A DNA stretch of 64,000 nt from Thiobacillus sp. (GCF_018780105.1 NZ_JADMKC010000012.1:21084-85083); one strand, 5' to 3'; shown: positions 1-8,610, numbered from the stretch's first letter. Numbers and translations are program-made. The notes: generated from the letters alone by a model not told the origin.

Positions 1-426
1 GGCCCGCTGGCGGGTCTGGTCGCCGTGTGCGCCGGCTCCGACCTGATGCATCCTCTGGGCGCACTGGCCACCGGCGTGGTGGCGGGCGCGCTCTTCGTGT
101 GGATGTTCATGGTGACGCAGAACAAATTGAAGATCGACGATGTGCTGGGCGTGTGGCCCCTGCATGGTCTGTGCGGCGCGTGGGGCGGCATTGCCGCCGG
201 CATTTTCGGCAGCAAGCTGCTGGGCGGCATGGGCGGCGTCAGCTTCGCCGCGCAGCTGATCGGGACGTTGGGCGGGATACTGGTGGCCGTGATCGGCAGC
301 GTGCTGGTGTACGGCACCCTGAAACGCTTTGTCGGACTGCGGCTCGATCCGGAAGAAGAGTTCAACGGCGCCGACCTCAGCATTCACAAGGTGTCTGCGA
401 CAGCCGAGCGCGAAACCAGCTGGTAA
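1..426 (+). CDS. amtB: Ammonium transporter AmtB, C-terminal part (cut by window start)
   Basis: The reading frame is open from base 1, so only the last 141 residues of the protein are visible. It is the C-terminal part of an Amt/Rh inner-membrane ammonium channel: alternating glycine- and alanine-rich hydrophobic helices surround the family motif DDVLGVWPLHGLCGAW, whose histidine is the second of the conserved pore twin-histidine pair. The cytoplasmic tail is short and polar. A strong hairpin follows at 490. A location next to nitrogen-fixation genes fits ammonium scavenging or retention. The identification is secure; the upstream partner, usually glnK, lies outside the window. Confidence 0.92.
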   Translation, partial: GPLAGLVAVCAGSDLMHPLGALATGVVAGALFVWMFMVTQNKLKIDDVLGVWPLHGLCGAWGGIAAGIFGSKLLGGMGGVSFAAQLIGTLGGILVAVIGSVLVYGTLKRFVGLRLDPEEEFNGADLSIHKVSATAERETSW

Positions 427-489
427 GCGCGCGGCGCCGGCGGGAATGGCGGTTTGAAAAACCGCCGCCCGCGTCAGGCAGCTCCCATT

Positions 490-519
490 CAACGCCCGGT
501 TCCGCCGGGCGTTGTTGTT
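490..519 (+). terminator. Probable rho-independent terminator after amtB
   Basis: A 10-base stem (CAACGCCCGG paired with CCGGGCGTTG) with a short loop is followed by the T-rich stretch TTGTTTG. It lies 64 bases after the amtB stop and before the fmdB-like gene. Confidence 0.65.
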
Positions 520-627
520 TGCGCTTCGCGCTGCGTTTTTCCCCGCGCCGGCCGGTTCGCGACACGGCTGTCCGCCTGCCGGTGAATCAGGCCCCGTTCT
601 TGCATATACCTGTCTGTACAAGCCGTT

Positions 628-643
628 TGTCGCAAACGCTACA
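628..643. promoter_or_regulatory. NifA upstream activator sequence (TGT-N10-ACA) next to the fmdB ribosome site
   Basis: TGTCGCAAACGCTACA matches the NifA UAS and shares the TGTCGCAA half with the sites at 22150, 28139 and 37005. It directly abuts the AGGAGG ribosome site of the fmdB-like gene, and no TGG-N9-TTGC sigma-54 box follows within 150 bases. Either it works at a distance or the match is fortuitous. Confidence 0.45.
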
Positions 644-652
644 GGAGGATGC

Positions 653-886
653 ATGCCCTTATTCGACTTTCACTGCAAGCAATGCAACTGCAATTTCGAG
701 TTGCTGGTGCGCGGATCGACCGCTTACGTGTGCCCTGAATGCGGGAGCGCCGAAGTCGAGAAACTGGTGTCGCTGCCTGCGGCTCCGGGCAAAACCCAAG
801 ACATCATTGCGCGCGCGCGCGGCCAGGCTGCACGCGAGGGTCACTTCAGCAACTATGCGCCCTCCGAGCGTCCGCGCCGCAAGTGA
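653..886 (+). CDS. FmdB-family zinc-ribbon protein
   Basis: This 77-residue protein has two CxxC knuckles, C8/C11 and C27/C30, in the arrangement of the FmdB/CxxC_CxxC_SSSS regulatory zinc-ribbon family. A basic tail (SERPRRK) follows. The ATG at 653 was chosen because a strong AGGAGG ribosome site precedes it. FmdB-like proteins are small and mostly uncharacterised; some were proposed as regulators of amide or formamide metabolism. Its place between amtB and nif-linked genes suggests a nitrogen-related role, which is inference only. Confidence 0.85.
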   Translation: MPLFDFHCKQCNCNFELLVRGSTAYVCPECGSAEVEKLVSLPAAPGKTQDIIARARGQAAREGHFSNYAPSERPRRK

Positions 887-923
887 CCGGCATGTTTTCA
901 CGTATGCCATCACGCCGCGTATT

Positions 924-939
924 TGTCGGGTTTGCGACA
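924..939. promoter_or_regulatory. NifA upstream activator sequence (TGT-N10-ACA)
   Basis: TGTCGGGTTTGCGACA is an almost palindromic NifA site 149 bases before the ATG of the gene at 1088. A weak sigma-54-like element lies 67 bases further on, which is within the UAS-to-promoter spacing seen at the other nif promoters of this window (57-84 bases). Confidence 0.6.
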
Positions 940-1005
940 AAATCCCACATTGTCCTGGCCAGCATCGCATTGGGCCCGCGCCCATGAAAAAGCACGGCCA
1001 TGCCT

Positions 1006-1020
1006 GGGGCTGTTGCCTGC
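1006..1020 (+). promoter_or_regulatory. Weak candidate sigma-54 -24/-12 promoter
   Basis: GGGGCTGTTGCCTGC keeps the GG and GC pairs at the correct ten-base spacing, but it lacks the full TGGCAC and TTGC boxes. It is listed only because of the UAS at 924 and the gene start at 1088. Confidence 0.3.
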
Positions 1021-1087
1021 GCGAACTGGCGACATTCATTTTTCGCCGCCGTCGGGTGCGGCGCACCGCTCTGCCGGAGCCCCGCCC

Positions 1088-1489
1088 ATGCTGAACGCAT
1101 CGCTGCTTTCGATCATCGAAGAGGCGGGGGTGGGCGTGCTCATCCTGACCGAAGGGCTGGAACAGGACGAATTTCTTGCCTCCAGCCTCACCCGCGCGGA
1201 AACCCAGCGTCAGGTCAAGGCCATCAGCGACAGCATTGCCAATCTCGCGCCGTCGATATTGAGCACGCTGGTCGAAGTGGACTGGGCGGGCTGGCATACC
1301 GTCGCGCGCCAACTGGGCGGCCCGGACAAGACCGCGGAACAGGACGCGCTGTGGTTTGCGGTGCGTTCCCTGGTGCCGGCCACGCTGATGTGGCTGCGGT
1401 TCTACCGCAAGGAGCAACCGGCGGTTTTCGAATGCAAGCCTGCCCGGCCTGAGATGAACGGGCCAGGGATGAACGGGAGCGCGCCATGA
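1088..1489 (+). CDS. Hypothetical protein upstream of the AAA+ ATPase
   Basis: This 133-residue soluble protein is not recognised. The body (about residues 1-115) looks helical and acidic; the C-terminal tail repeats MNGPG/MNGSAP. It overlaps the start of the AAA+ ATPase gene by four bases (ATGA), so the two are almost certainly translated together and probably act together. The UAS at 924 suggests co-expression with nitrogen fixation. The upstream frame stays open to 923, but the ATG at 1088 is the first start after the putative promoter. Confidence 0.75.
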   Translation: MLNASLLSIIEEAGVGVLILTEGLEQDEFLASSLTRAETQRQVKAISDSIANLAPSILSTLVEVDWAGWHTVARQLGGPDKTAEQDALWFAVRSLVPATLMWLRFYRKEQPAVFECKPARPEMNGPGMNGSAP

Positions 1490-3204
1490 ACCTGCAGATC
1501 GAGCGTCCCTACGTCGAGGCCATGATCACGGCATTTCCGCGTCTCGCGCCGCTTCAGGACCAGTTGCTCTTCGGTAACAAGGTCACGCTGCCGTTCAGCC
1601 AGTTCTCCGGCATCGAGCTGGGCTTCCTCGGCAATCTCTATCGCGAAGCCGGCCCCGCCATGCGTACGCGTGCGGCGCAACTCGCCACGCTGCAACAGGC
1701 GTTCGACGGTCAGGGCGTCCGCTTCGGCCCTGACGACGACCTCGAAATGCTGATGCCGGCGATCGCCGCCTATCTGATGACGGATGCCGTGCGGGGCTGG
1801 CTGTTCCGTCTGGATGTGGCGGACAAGCCGCTGGCTTACGTGGTCACCCGTCTCGACTACATCGCGTCGACCAACGATGAAACCGGCAAGGTAGTCATCG
1901 AGCTCAGGGCCAATGCCAAGGGCACGCTGGCCACGTCGGCTTTCCGCATTTCCACCGCCGATATCGTCGGCAAGACCGCGGCGGAAATCATCGCCGCCAA
2001 GGGCTACGTGCGCGAAAGCGCCGAACTGATCGCCGCCTACGACGACAGCGTGGCGCGCTATTTCGACTGGCGCGCCCAGTACGGCAAGCAGTTCTCCGCG
2101 CAGGGCACGGGCTTTTATGCCGAAGACCCGAGCGCGACCCACCGCGACACCGACTGGTCGCGCAAGGACGTGGTGGTGCTGTCCTCCGGCGGCGGCGCCA
2201 CCCGGCTGGTCAACGACGAAGGCATCCTGAGCGCGCGTACCACCACGCTGGAAACGACCGGGGATATTCTCGGCCCCTACCTGCGCAAGGCGGCGAAGAG
2301 CAATCAATACAATGCCGAAGAAGCCCTCGGCGAAACCCAGGCGGCGATGCCCAAGGGGCTGTTCACCCAGCTGCCGGTGCATCCCTACATCTTCATGTTC
2401 CATCTCGACCTGCACCACTACCTGTGGGTACACGTCGACGACATCGCCCCCTATGAATACCAGCCGGCATTGAAGCAGAAGCTGATCCTGCCGCCGGAAC
2501 AGACCGACCTCATCGACATCCTGACCGCCGAGATGGACGTGCTGATGGACGATATCGTGGCCGGCAAGTCCGGCGGCACCACGGTGCTGTGCGCCGGCCC
2601 CGCCGGAGTGGGCAAGACGCTGACCGCCGAGGTGTATTCGGAAATCATCCAGCGCCCGCTGTACCGCGTGCACTCCGGGCAGCTGGGGCTCAACGTGGCC
2701 GCGATGGAGACCGCGCTCAAGGACGTGCTGACCCGGGCGCAGCGCTGGGGCGCGGTGATGCTGATCGACGAAGCCGATGTTTACATCAAGCGCCGCGACG
2801 ACAACATCGCCATGAACGCCGTAGTCGGCGTGTTCCTGCGCGTGCTGGAATATTTCAACGGCCTGCTGTTCCTCACCACCAACCGGGTCGACGACATCGA
2901 CGAAGCCATCGTCTCGCGCTGCATCGCCCTGATCCGCTATTACCCGCCCGATCACGACGCGCGGCGGCGGATCTGGCAGGTGATGCTGGAGCAGTTCGCG
3001 CTCACGGTCGACGACGCCTTGCTGGACGAACTGGTCGCGCTGTTTCCCGGCGCCAGCGGCCGCGACATCAAGGGCTTGGCCAAGCTGGCCGCCAAGTTCT
3101 GCAACCAGAAGCAGGTTCCGCCTAGTGCCGAAGTGTTCCGGCGCTGCTCGATCTTTCGCGGCATGGAACTGGAGCGGCCTGCGCAACAGCCTTGTTCCAC
3201 ATGA
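1486..3204 (+). CDS. AAA+ ATPase, nif-linked
   Basis: The protein has 572 residues. About 360 N-terminal residues resemble no domain I recognise. They are followed by one AAA+ module: Walker A GPAGVGKT at 371-378, Walker B VMLIDEAD near 424-431, a sensor region with TTNR, and an arginine-rich small domain. The layout resembles stand-alone 'ATPase family associated' proteins that remodel a partner. The partner may be the preceding gene, which overlaps it by four bases, or the small proteins that follow. A NifA UAS lies upstream of the operon. The molecular target is unknown. Confidence 0.85.
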   Translation: MNLQIERPYVEAMITAFPRLAPLQDQLLFGNKVTLPFSQFSGIELGFLGNLYREAGPAMRTRAAQLATLQQAFDGQGVRFGPDDDLEMLMPAIAAYLMTDAVRGWLFRLDVADKPLAYVVTRLDYIASTNDETGKVVIELRANAKGTLATSAFRISTADIVGKTAAEIIAAKGYVRESAELIAAYDDSVARYFDWRAQYGKQFSAQGTGFYAEDPSATHRDTDWSRKDVVVLSSGGGATRLVNDEGILSARTTTLETTGDILGPYLRKAAKSNQYNAEEALGETQAAMPKGLFTQLPVHPYIFMFHLDLHHYLWVHVDDIAPYEYQPALKQKLILPPEQTDLIDILTAEMDVLMDDIVAGKSGGTTVLCAGPAGVGKTLTAEVYSEIIQRPLYRVHSGQLGLNVAAMETALKDVLTRAQRWGAVMLIDEADVYIKRRDDNIAMNAVVGVFLRVLEYFNGLLFLTTNRVDDIDEAIVSRCIALIRYYPPDHDARRRIWQVMLEQFALTVDDALLDELVALFPGASGRDIKGLAKLAAKFCNQKQVPPSAEVFRRCSIFRGMELERPAQQPCST

Positions 3205-3224
3205 CGCAGCAACAGGAGAAACCC

Positions 3225-3518
3225 ATGCAAGCAAGCATCACCTTCGAAGGCGAACACGTCGAAATGGCCACCGCGGACGAGATTGCCGCCGGCATCGCGG
3301 CAGCCAATGCGGTGTTCCTGGACCACGACGCCGACCCGCTGGCCTGCGCGGCGGCCAAGGACAAACTGGCGAAGAACGAGCCGCTGACCCGGGACGAAGC
3401 CTTGCTGTGCGTGATCTGGGAAACGGCCGAGGACAAGGCCTTCCGCGCGGTCACCCTGAACTGGCTGGTACGCGGGGATACCGACATCTGGCTCACCGTC
3501 AGCCCGGGCGTGCAATGA
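3225..3518 (+). CDS. Small acidic hypothetical protein
   Basis: This 97-residue acidic protein begins at the ATG at 3225, 21 bases after the ATPase stop, with a CAGGAG ribosome site. It contains the phrase LTRDEALLCVIWE, which resembles LTWDEALVAQAAL in the gene at 3720, so the two may be distant relatives. There is no signal peptide or membrane segment. It overlaps the next gene by four bases. Function is unknown; it is part of the ATPase operon. Confidence 0.7.
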   Translation: MQASITFEGEHVEMATADEIAAGIAAANAVFLDHDADPLACAAAKDKLAKNEPLTRDEALLCVIWETAEDKAFRAVTLNWLVRGDTDIWLTVSPGVQ

Positions 3519-3682
3519 CCGTCGGGCAACTGATCGCCGCATTGCAGAAGATGCCCGCGGAGGCGGTCGTGCTGCTCGAAGGCGATGCCGGCTACTCGCT
3601 GGTCGGCGGGCTGGATTTTGAGGAAAACGGCGACGGCATGCCGGACGAAGTGATTCTGCTGCCGTCGATGGAAGACGACTAG
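3515..3682 (+). CDS. Very small hypothetical protein
   Basis: A 55-residue product starts at an ATGA overlap with the preceding gene, which supports it as a real coupled gene despite its size. The pattern TVGQLIAALQKMPAEAVV followed by an acidic glycine-rich segment (GYSLVGGLDFEENGDG) recurs in small bacterial proteins of unknown function. No function is assigned. Confidence 0.6.
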   Translation: MTVGQLIAALQKMPAEAVVLLEGDAGYSLVGGLDFEENGDGMPDEVILLPSMEDD

Positions 3683-3719
3683 GCACCACCCATTCAACGC
3701 TGCATAGGAGCGCAAAGAC

Positions 3720-4028
3720 ATGGCAACTCACATCAAGACCACCGAAGACGGCCGCAAGCTGCAAGTGATCGGCCGCGCCGTATTTCTGGACGGCGTGAAA
3801 GAGGCCGAGTGGCTCATTCCGGTTGTCCAGCATCCCAACTGGAAAGCCATCATCGAAGCGGTGCCCAAGGCCACCCACCTGGCCGGGCGCGTGCCGCTCA
3901 CCTGGGACGAAGCGCTCGTCGCGCAGGCGGCGCTGAACGAAGCGCGCGAAGCGTATGAGAGCAGCCCGACCGGTATCGCCGAGCGGCTGCGCCAATCGAT
4001 CAACGTCGTCACGTCGATCCGCGATTGA
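3720..4028 (+). CDS. Hypothetical protein
   Basis: This 102-residue soluble protein is preceded by AGGAG and starts at the ATG at 3720. Its central helix LTWDEALVAQAALNEA echoes the gene at 3225. It stands six bases before the next gene, continuing the ATPase operon. The family is not recognised. Confidence 0.7.
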   Translation: MATHIKTTEDGRKLQVIGRAVFLDGVKEAEWLIPVVQHPNWKAIIEAVPKATHLAGRVPLTWDEALVAQAALNEAREAYESSPTGIAERLRQSINVVTSIRD

Positions 4029-4034
4029 GTCGCC

Positions 4035-4349
4035 ATGATCTACATTGTTGAAATCCCGCACCAGAAACGCCCGCATGCCTGGTTTGCGTTCAACCGCGAG
4101 GATTTCGTGCTCAAGGTGCGCGCGACCCATGGAGCGAACGTGTGTCAGGACGGGGCGGTGAGTGAATTCGATGCCTGCGTCGATGCACTCGCGCGTGATC
4201 TCAAGGACTGCCGTGTCCACCTCAGCGACGAGCTGGCGATCGGCGCACTGCAGAGCGATCCGCTCTACGACAAGTACGATGGGTTCTACGCACACATGGC
4301 CTTGCGCGAGCAGCTGGTGGCGATGGATGCGCTTGAGGACGACCTGTAA
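4035..4349 (+). CDS. Hypothetical protein
   Basis: This 104-residue acidic protein begins MIYIVEIPHQKRPHAWF. There is no signal peptide, membrane segment or metal motif. It follows the gene at 3720 by six bases and precedes the flavoprotein by 22. It looks like another member of the small-protein set trailing the AAA+ ATPase. Function is unknown. Confidence 0.7.
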   Translation: MIYIVEIPHQKRPHAWFAFNREDFVLKVRATHGANVCQDGAVSEFDACVDALARDLKDCRVHLSDELAIGALQSDPLYDKYDGFYAHMALREQLVAMDALEDDL

Positions 4350-4371
4350 GGCGAGGCAGACGGGGTCAGAC

Positions 4372-5952
4372 ATGAATGAAATAGATACCGAGATTGCCGT
4401 CGTCGGCGCAGGCCTGTGCGGCCTGGCGCTGGCGCACACGCTGCATGCGCGTGGCCAGTCCTTCCTGCTGTTCGAGGCGCGTAGCCGGCTCGGCGGAAGG
4501 ATTCTGGGCGCGCACAGCAATCAGGGCATGGCGCTCGATCTCGGCCCAACCTGGTTCTGGCCCGAGTCCGAGCCGCACATGGCCACGCTGGTCGCGGAAC
4601 TCGGCCTGGAGGCATTCCCCCAGCACGACAGCGGCGCGGTGCTGCGCATGCGCGATCCCGAGAAAGACGCCGAAACCTTCGATCAAGCCATCCATGGCGG
4701 CTCGCAGCGGCTGCGTGGCGGCATGGCCGGACTGGTGCAGGCCCTGTCCGGCAGCGTGCCTGCCGACAGAGTGCGACTGGCGCACGAACTGGTCGCGCTG
4801 ACCGATGTGGGGGCGCATCTCGAATTGCGTTTTCGCAACCCTGCCGATGCGCCCGGCGCGGCCGAAACCGTGATCCGCGCGCGCCGCGTGGTGCTGGCCG
4901 TGCCGCCGCGTTTGCTGCTGGAACGCGTGCACTTCACCCCCGCGCTCGATCCGCAGCTGGTCGAGGCGATGCGCGTGACGCCCACCTGGATGGCTACCCA
5001 GGCCAAGGCCTTGATGGCATATCCGCAAGCGTTCTGGCGCGCAGCCGGACAGTCCGGCAACGCTTTCGTACGCCATGAGCGGGCGGTGCTGGGTGAAATC
5101 TTCGATGCCTGCGGCGGCAGCGATCCCGACCAGGACGGCGCGGCGCTCGGTGGTTTCATGGCGATGAGTCCGGATCAGCGCACGCAATTCGAAATGGGCA
5201 TGCCGATGCTGGTGCGCAACCAGCTGGCGCAGCTGTTCGGCGAAGCCGCCGAACATGGCGAGCTGCATCTGCAGGACTGGGCCGGCGAAGTCCATACCTG
5301 CGCCGCGCTCGACCGCGCCGATCCCGCCAGCGATCCCGAGTATGGCCACCCCGCGCTGACGCGCAGCTGGTGCGGCGGACGTCTGCTGTTCGGCGGCAGC
5401 GAAACCGCCCAGCACGGCGGCGGCCACCTAGAAGGCGCGCTGGACGCCGCCCTGCGATTGCAGCATGCGCTGGCGCCGACGCGCGCGCCGCAGCCTGTTT
5501 CCGCGCTCAACGCACACTGTATCGAGCGCTTCGCGGCGTGGGCGGACGGGCAGGGCGAACCCGCGCTCGCCGCCTACCAGCGCACGCTGAACGAACGGCT
5601 GTCCGGCCAGGCGCGCGAACAGCTCACCCACCACAGCGTACTGGCCAGCCTGGCCGATACCTACGACGCCGCGCTGCAGCAGCTGGCCGGCTTGCCGTTC
5701 GATGCGAGCGGATCGGTGGCGCAGCCCGGCTGGTCCGACCTCACCGCGCCGGCGCTCCTGCCCATGCATGGTTTCGGCGCTCGCCTGCTCGACGCCGCCC
5801 TGCGCTTTAACCGGGGCTCCTGCGCCGTCTCCAATTTCCCCGCCGAGCACGCCCCGGAGCCGGCGTATGTCGAAGCGATCCAGCGCGATCTGTACGCCGC
5901 CTGGCGCGACTTCGTGCTGGCCGGTAATGCCATCCTGCTGCAAAAAGCTTAA
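4372..5952 (+). CDS. FAD-dependent amine oxidase-like flavoprotein
   Basis: The protein has 526 residues. A dinucleotide-binding start VVGAGLCGLALA is followed by EARSRLGGRI, the hallmark of the flavin monoamine oxidase/phytoene desaturase superfamily. Near residue 350 the FAD-binding C-terminal signature LFGGSETAQ...GGHLEGAL is present. An extra C-terminal region of about 150 residues follows the FAD domain. The substrate (amine, amino acid or carotenoid-like) cannot be read from sequence. It stands in the same direction as the small nif-linked genes and six bases before the GST gene. Confidence 0.85.
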   Translation: MNEIDTEIAVVGAGLCGLALAHTLHARGQSFLLFEARSRLGGRILGAHSNQGMALDLGPTWFWPESEPHMATLVAELGLEAFPQHDSGAVLRMRDPEKDAETFDQAIHGGSQRLRGGMAGLVQALSGSVPADRVRLAHELVALTDVGAHLELRFRNPADAPGAAETVIRARRVVLAVPPRLLLERVHFTPALDPQLVEAMRVTPTWMATQAKALMAYPQAFWRAAGQSGNAFVRHERAVLGEIFDACGGSDPDQDGAALGGFMAMSPDQRTQFEMGMPMLVRNQLAQLFGEAAEHGELHLQDWAGEVHTCAALDRADPASDPEYGHPALTRSWCGGRLLFGGSETAQHGGGHLEGALDAALRLQHALAPTRAPQPVSALNAHCIERFAAWADGQGEPALAAYQRTLNERLSGQAREQLTHHSVLASLADTYDAALQQLAGLPFDASGSVAQPGWSDLTAPALLPMHGFGARLLDAALRFNRGSCAVSNFPAEHAPEPAYVEAIQRDLYAAWRDFVLAGNAILLQKA

Positions 5953-5957
5953 AGCCC

Positions 5958-6572
5958 ATGAAGTTCTACATGACCCCCGGCTCCTGCACCACGGGTATCC
6001 ACATCCTGCTGGAAGAGCTCGATCTGGCGTTCGAGGCCACCATCGTCAACCTGCCGGCGGGCGACCATACGAAACCCGATTACCTCGCGATCAATCCGAA
6101 ATCGAGCATCCCCACGCTGGTGCGCGACGACGGCTCGGCGCTCACCGAGTTTCAGGCGATCGCCTGGTGGCTGGCGCGCAGCTACCCCAGGGCCAAACTG
6201 CTGCCGGACGATGCGGAGGGCGAAGCGCGCGTGATCGAGGCGATGGACTACGTCGTCGGCACAATTCACGGCCAGGGTTTCGCCCGCCTCTTCACCACCG
6301 ATACGTTCACCCCCAACCCGGCCGACCACGACGCGGTGAAGGCGCGCGGCCGCGAAATCGTCGAGCAGGGTTTCGCGATCATGAACGCGGCGCTGGCCGG
6401 CAAGGACTACGTGGCCGGCCGGTTTTCCATCGCCGATGCCGCGCTGTTCTACGTGGAATTCTGGGCCGACAAACTGGCCATCGAGCTGCCCGAACACTGC
6501 CGCGCGCATTACCAGCGCATGCTGGCGCGCCCGGTGGTGCAGCGGGTGCTGCGCGAAGAGGGGTATCGCTGA
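5958..6572 (+). CDS. Glutathione S-transferase family protein
   Basis: This 204-residue cytosolic protein has a thioredoxin-like N-terminal domain. It opens with MKFYMTPGSCTTG, where the SC pair matches the beta-class GST active-site region, and has PKSSIPTLV with the cis-proline and glutathione-binding loop around residue 50. An all-helical C-terminal domain follows. It is probably a beta-like GST in detoxification or redox repair. Its stop overlaps the start of selO. Confidence 0.88.
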   Translation: MKFYMTPGSCTTGIHILLEELDLAFEATIVNLPAGDHTKPDYLAINPKSSIPTLVRDDGSALTEFQAIAWWLARSYPRAKLLPDDAEGEARVIEAMDYVVGTIHGQGFARLFTTDTFTPNPADHDAVKARGREIVEQGFAIMNAALAGKDYVAGRFSIADAALFYVEFWADKLAIELPEHCRAHYQRMLARPVVQRVLREEGYR

Positions 6573-8083
6573 TGCGTCCGCAGGAAGCCTTGCTGCACGG
6601 GGCGCCGAAGCCGCTCGAACAGCTGCCGCTCGACCCCTGCTATGCGGGCCTGAGCGACGTCTATCACACCGTGGTTTCGCCCACGCCCTTGCCGCATCCG
6701 CGGGTGGTGCATTTCAACGCAGCGCTCGCGGCGGAGCTGGGGATCGATGCCGGCGACCAGGCGCTGGTCGACATCCTGTCCGGTAACCGGCCGTGGCCCG
6801 ACTATGCGCCGGTCGCTTCCGTCTACGCCGGGCATCAGTTCGGCGCCTGGGTTTCCCAGCTCGGCGACGGCCGCGCGCTGACCATCGCGGAAATCCGCAA
6901 GCCCGACGGCGAACGGGTCGAACTGCAGCTCAAGGGGGCGGGGCCGACGCCGTATTCGCGCGGCTCGGACGGCCGCGCGGTGCTGCGTTCGTCGATCCGC
7001 GAATACCTGTGCTCCGAAGCGATGCACGCCCTCGGCATCCCCACCACGCGCTGTCTCAGTCTGGTGGCGTCGCCGCAGCCGGTGCAGCGCGAAACGCTGG
7101 AGACCGCCGCCGTGGTGTGCCGCGTTGCGCCCAGCTTCGTGCGCTTCGGCCAGTTCGAGTTTTTCTACCACCGCGGCCAGCCGGAACAGCTTGCGCCGCT
7201 GGCCGATCACGTCATTGCCCAGCATTTTCCGCATCTGTGCGGCCGGCCGGACCGCTATGCGCGCTGGCTGGAAGAAGTGGTCGATCGCACCGCGCAGCTG
7301 ATCGCGCAATGGCAGACGGTGGGCTTCTGCCACGGGGTGATGAACACCGACAATTTTTCCATCCTCGGCCTCACGCTCGATTACGGCCCGTTCGGTTTCA
7401 TGGACGCCTTCCGCCAGCACCATGTCTGCAACCATTCCGATTACGAAGGCCGCTACGGCTACGACAGCCAGCCGCTGATCGGGCAGTGGAACTGTTCGCG
7501 CCTGCTGCAGGCCATGCAGCCGCTGCTGTCCGACGATCAGGACGAAGCCGCCGCCATCGTCACCGCCATTTACGAGCGCTATTCCGCCACCTATTCGCGC
7601 GCAGCCCTGCGCCGCTGGGCCGACAAGCTCGGGCTGATCGAGGTGCGCGACGGCGACACCCGGCTGGTCAGCCAGTTGCTCACGCTGCTGCATCACGGCA
7701 AGAGCGATTTCACCCGCAGTTTCCGGCTGCTGTCGCGGGTGCGTACCGACAGCGATGCGCCGGCCGTGGGCGTGCGCGAAGAGATGGCCGACCCTGCGGC
7801 GTTCGATGCCTGGGTCGCAAGCTACCGCGCGCGGCTGCGCGCCGAGCAGAACACCGACGACGCGGCGCGCGCCGTGCGGATGGACCGGGTCAACCCCAAA
7901 TACGTGCTGCGCAACCATCTGGCGCAGGCCGCCATCGAGCGCGCGCTGGACGGCGACGACAGCGAAGTCGCCACGCTGATGCGGCTGCTCGGCCGCCCCT
8001 ACGATGAACAGCCGGGGATGGAGCGCTACGCCGCCGCGCCGCCCGACGAACTGCGTCATCTGGAAATCAGCTGTTCGTCGTGA
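6572..8083 (+). CDS. selO: SelO/YdiU protein adenylyltransferase (pseudokinase fold)
   Basis: The 503 residues match the full length of the SelO family (UPF0061). Signature blocks are YAGHQFGAWVSQLGDGRA, LQLKGAGPTPYSR with the nucleotide-binding lysine, HGVMNTDNFSILG as catalytic loop, and DYGPFGFMDAF as metal-binding loop. The C-terminal Cys near the end (EISCSS) replaces the selenocysteine of eukaryotic SelO. Known members transfer AMP to Ser/Thr/Tyr and affect redox homeostasis. It is coupled to the GST gene by overlapping stop and start, consistent with an oxidative-stress pair. Confidence 0.93.
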   Translation: MRPQEALLHGAPKPLEQLPLDPCYAGLSDVYHTVVSPTPLPHPRVVHFNAALAAELGIDAGDQALVDILSGNRPWPDYAPVASVYAGHQFGAWVSQLGDGRALTIAEIRKPDGERVELQLKGAGPTPYSRGSDGRAVLRSSIREYLCSEAMHALGIPTTRCLSLVASPQPVQRETLETAAVVCRVAPSFVRFGQFEFFYHRGQPEQLAPLADHVIAQHFPHLCGRPDRYARWLEEVVDRTAQLIAQWQTVGFCHGVMNTDNFSILGLTLDYGPFGFMDAFRQHHVCNHSDYEGRYGYDSQPLIGQWNCSRLLQAMQPLLSDDQDEAAAIVTAIYERYSATYSRAALRRWADKLGLIEVRDGDTRLVSQLLTLLHHGKSDFTRSFRLLSRVRTDSDAPAVGVREEMADPAAFDAWVASYRARLRAEQNTDDAARAVRMDRVNPKYVLRNHLAQAAIERALDGDDSEVATLMRLLGRPYDEQPGMERYAAAPPDELRHLEISCSS

Positions 8084-8141
8084 GCCGCATTGTCATGAAC
8101 ACACCATTCCATCAATCGGGATTGTCCATTGGACAAAACGG

Positions 8142-8268
8142 CGTCATTCCGGCGGAGGCCGGAATCCAGCGGATTGAACATCTCCCGCGCAAGCGGAACA
8201 GCATCATGGTTTTGTCCGCTTCGCGGGGTGATTTTTCGTGCTGGATTCCGGCCTTCGCCGGAATGACG
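8142..8268. repeat. Inverted-repeat pair, REP/MITE-like
   Basis: Two 28-base arms face each other, 8142-8169 and 8241-8268, and differ only slightly (GGCGGAGGCC versus GGCCTTCGCC). The core reads GTCATTCCGG...CCGGAATCCAG. This unit is a very common dispersed repeat in proteobacterial genomes and would form a long hairpin after selO. Confidence 0.8.
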
Positions 8269-8304
8269 GGCTGATGGATGATTTTGGATCAAGGCCAGAC
8301 TGTC

Positions 8305-8568
8305 ATGGAAACAGAATCATCGAGCGGGTTTGTCGTGGCTGAAATGAATACGCACGCCTTCATGTTCAGGGGAGCAGGGCGCACCCGCGCTGCCGCCCGC
8401 GATGCATTGCTGAACGCCTGGCAGGTGCACCGCAGCGCATTGCTGGCGCGCTACCCGGAGCGGGCCGACTCGATCCCGGAGGCCAGCGGCATGGAAGCGC
8501 ATTTCAAAATCCATTTTCTGGAATTCGCCATGGATGCGGGCTATCGCGATGGCGAACGCATCGTGTAG
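8305..8568 (+). CDS. Small hypothetical protein
   Basis: This is an 87-residue soluble protein if the ATG at 8305 is used; an alternative ATG at 8278 adds nine residues. It contains a helix rich in Ala and Arg (GRTRAAARDALLNAW) and the segment HFKIHFLEFAMDAGYRDG. The family is not recognised. It follows the inverted repeat and precedes the FAH-family gene by 42 bases. Confidence 0.6.
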   Translation: METESSSGFVVAEMNTHAFMFRGAGRTRAAARDALLNAWQVHRSALLARYPERADSIPEASGMEAHFKIHFLEFAMDAGYRDGERIV

Positions 8569-8610
8569 CCCGGCCAAACCGAGCCCTTTTCAATTCGAGA
8601 TTCTTCAACC

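Noticed and set aside
1402..3234. Long minus-strand open frame of 610 codons opposite the AAA+ ATPase
   Set aside because: Antisense shadow in high-GC DNA; the plus-strand gene has intact Walker motifs.
8142..8268. Insertion sequence after selO
   Set aside because: Only the two inverted arms and about 70 bases between them exist; no transposase is encoded.
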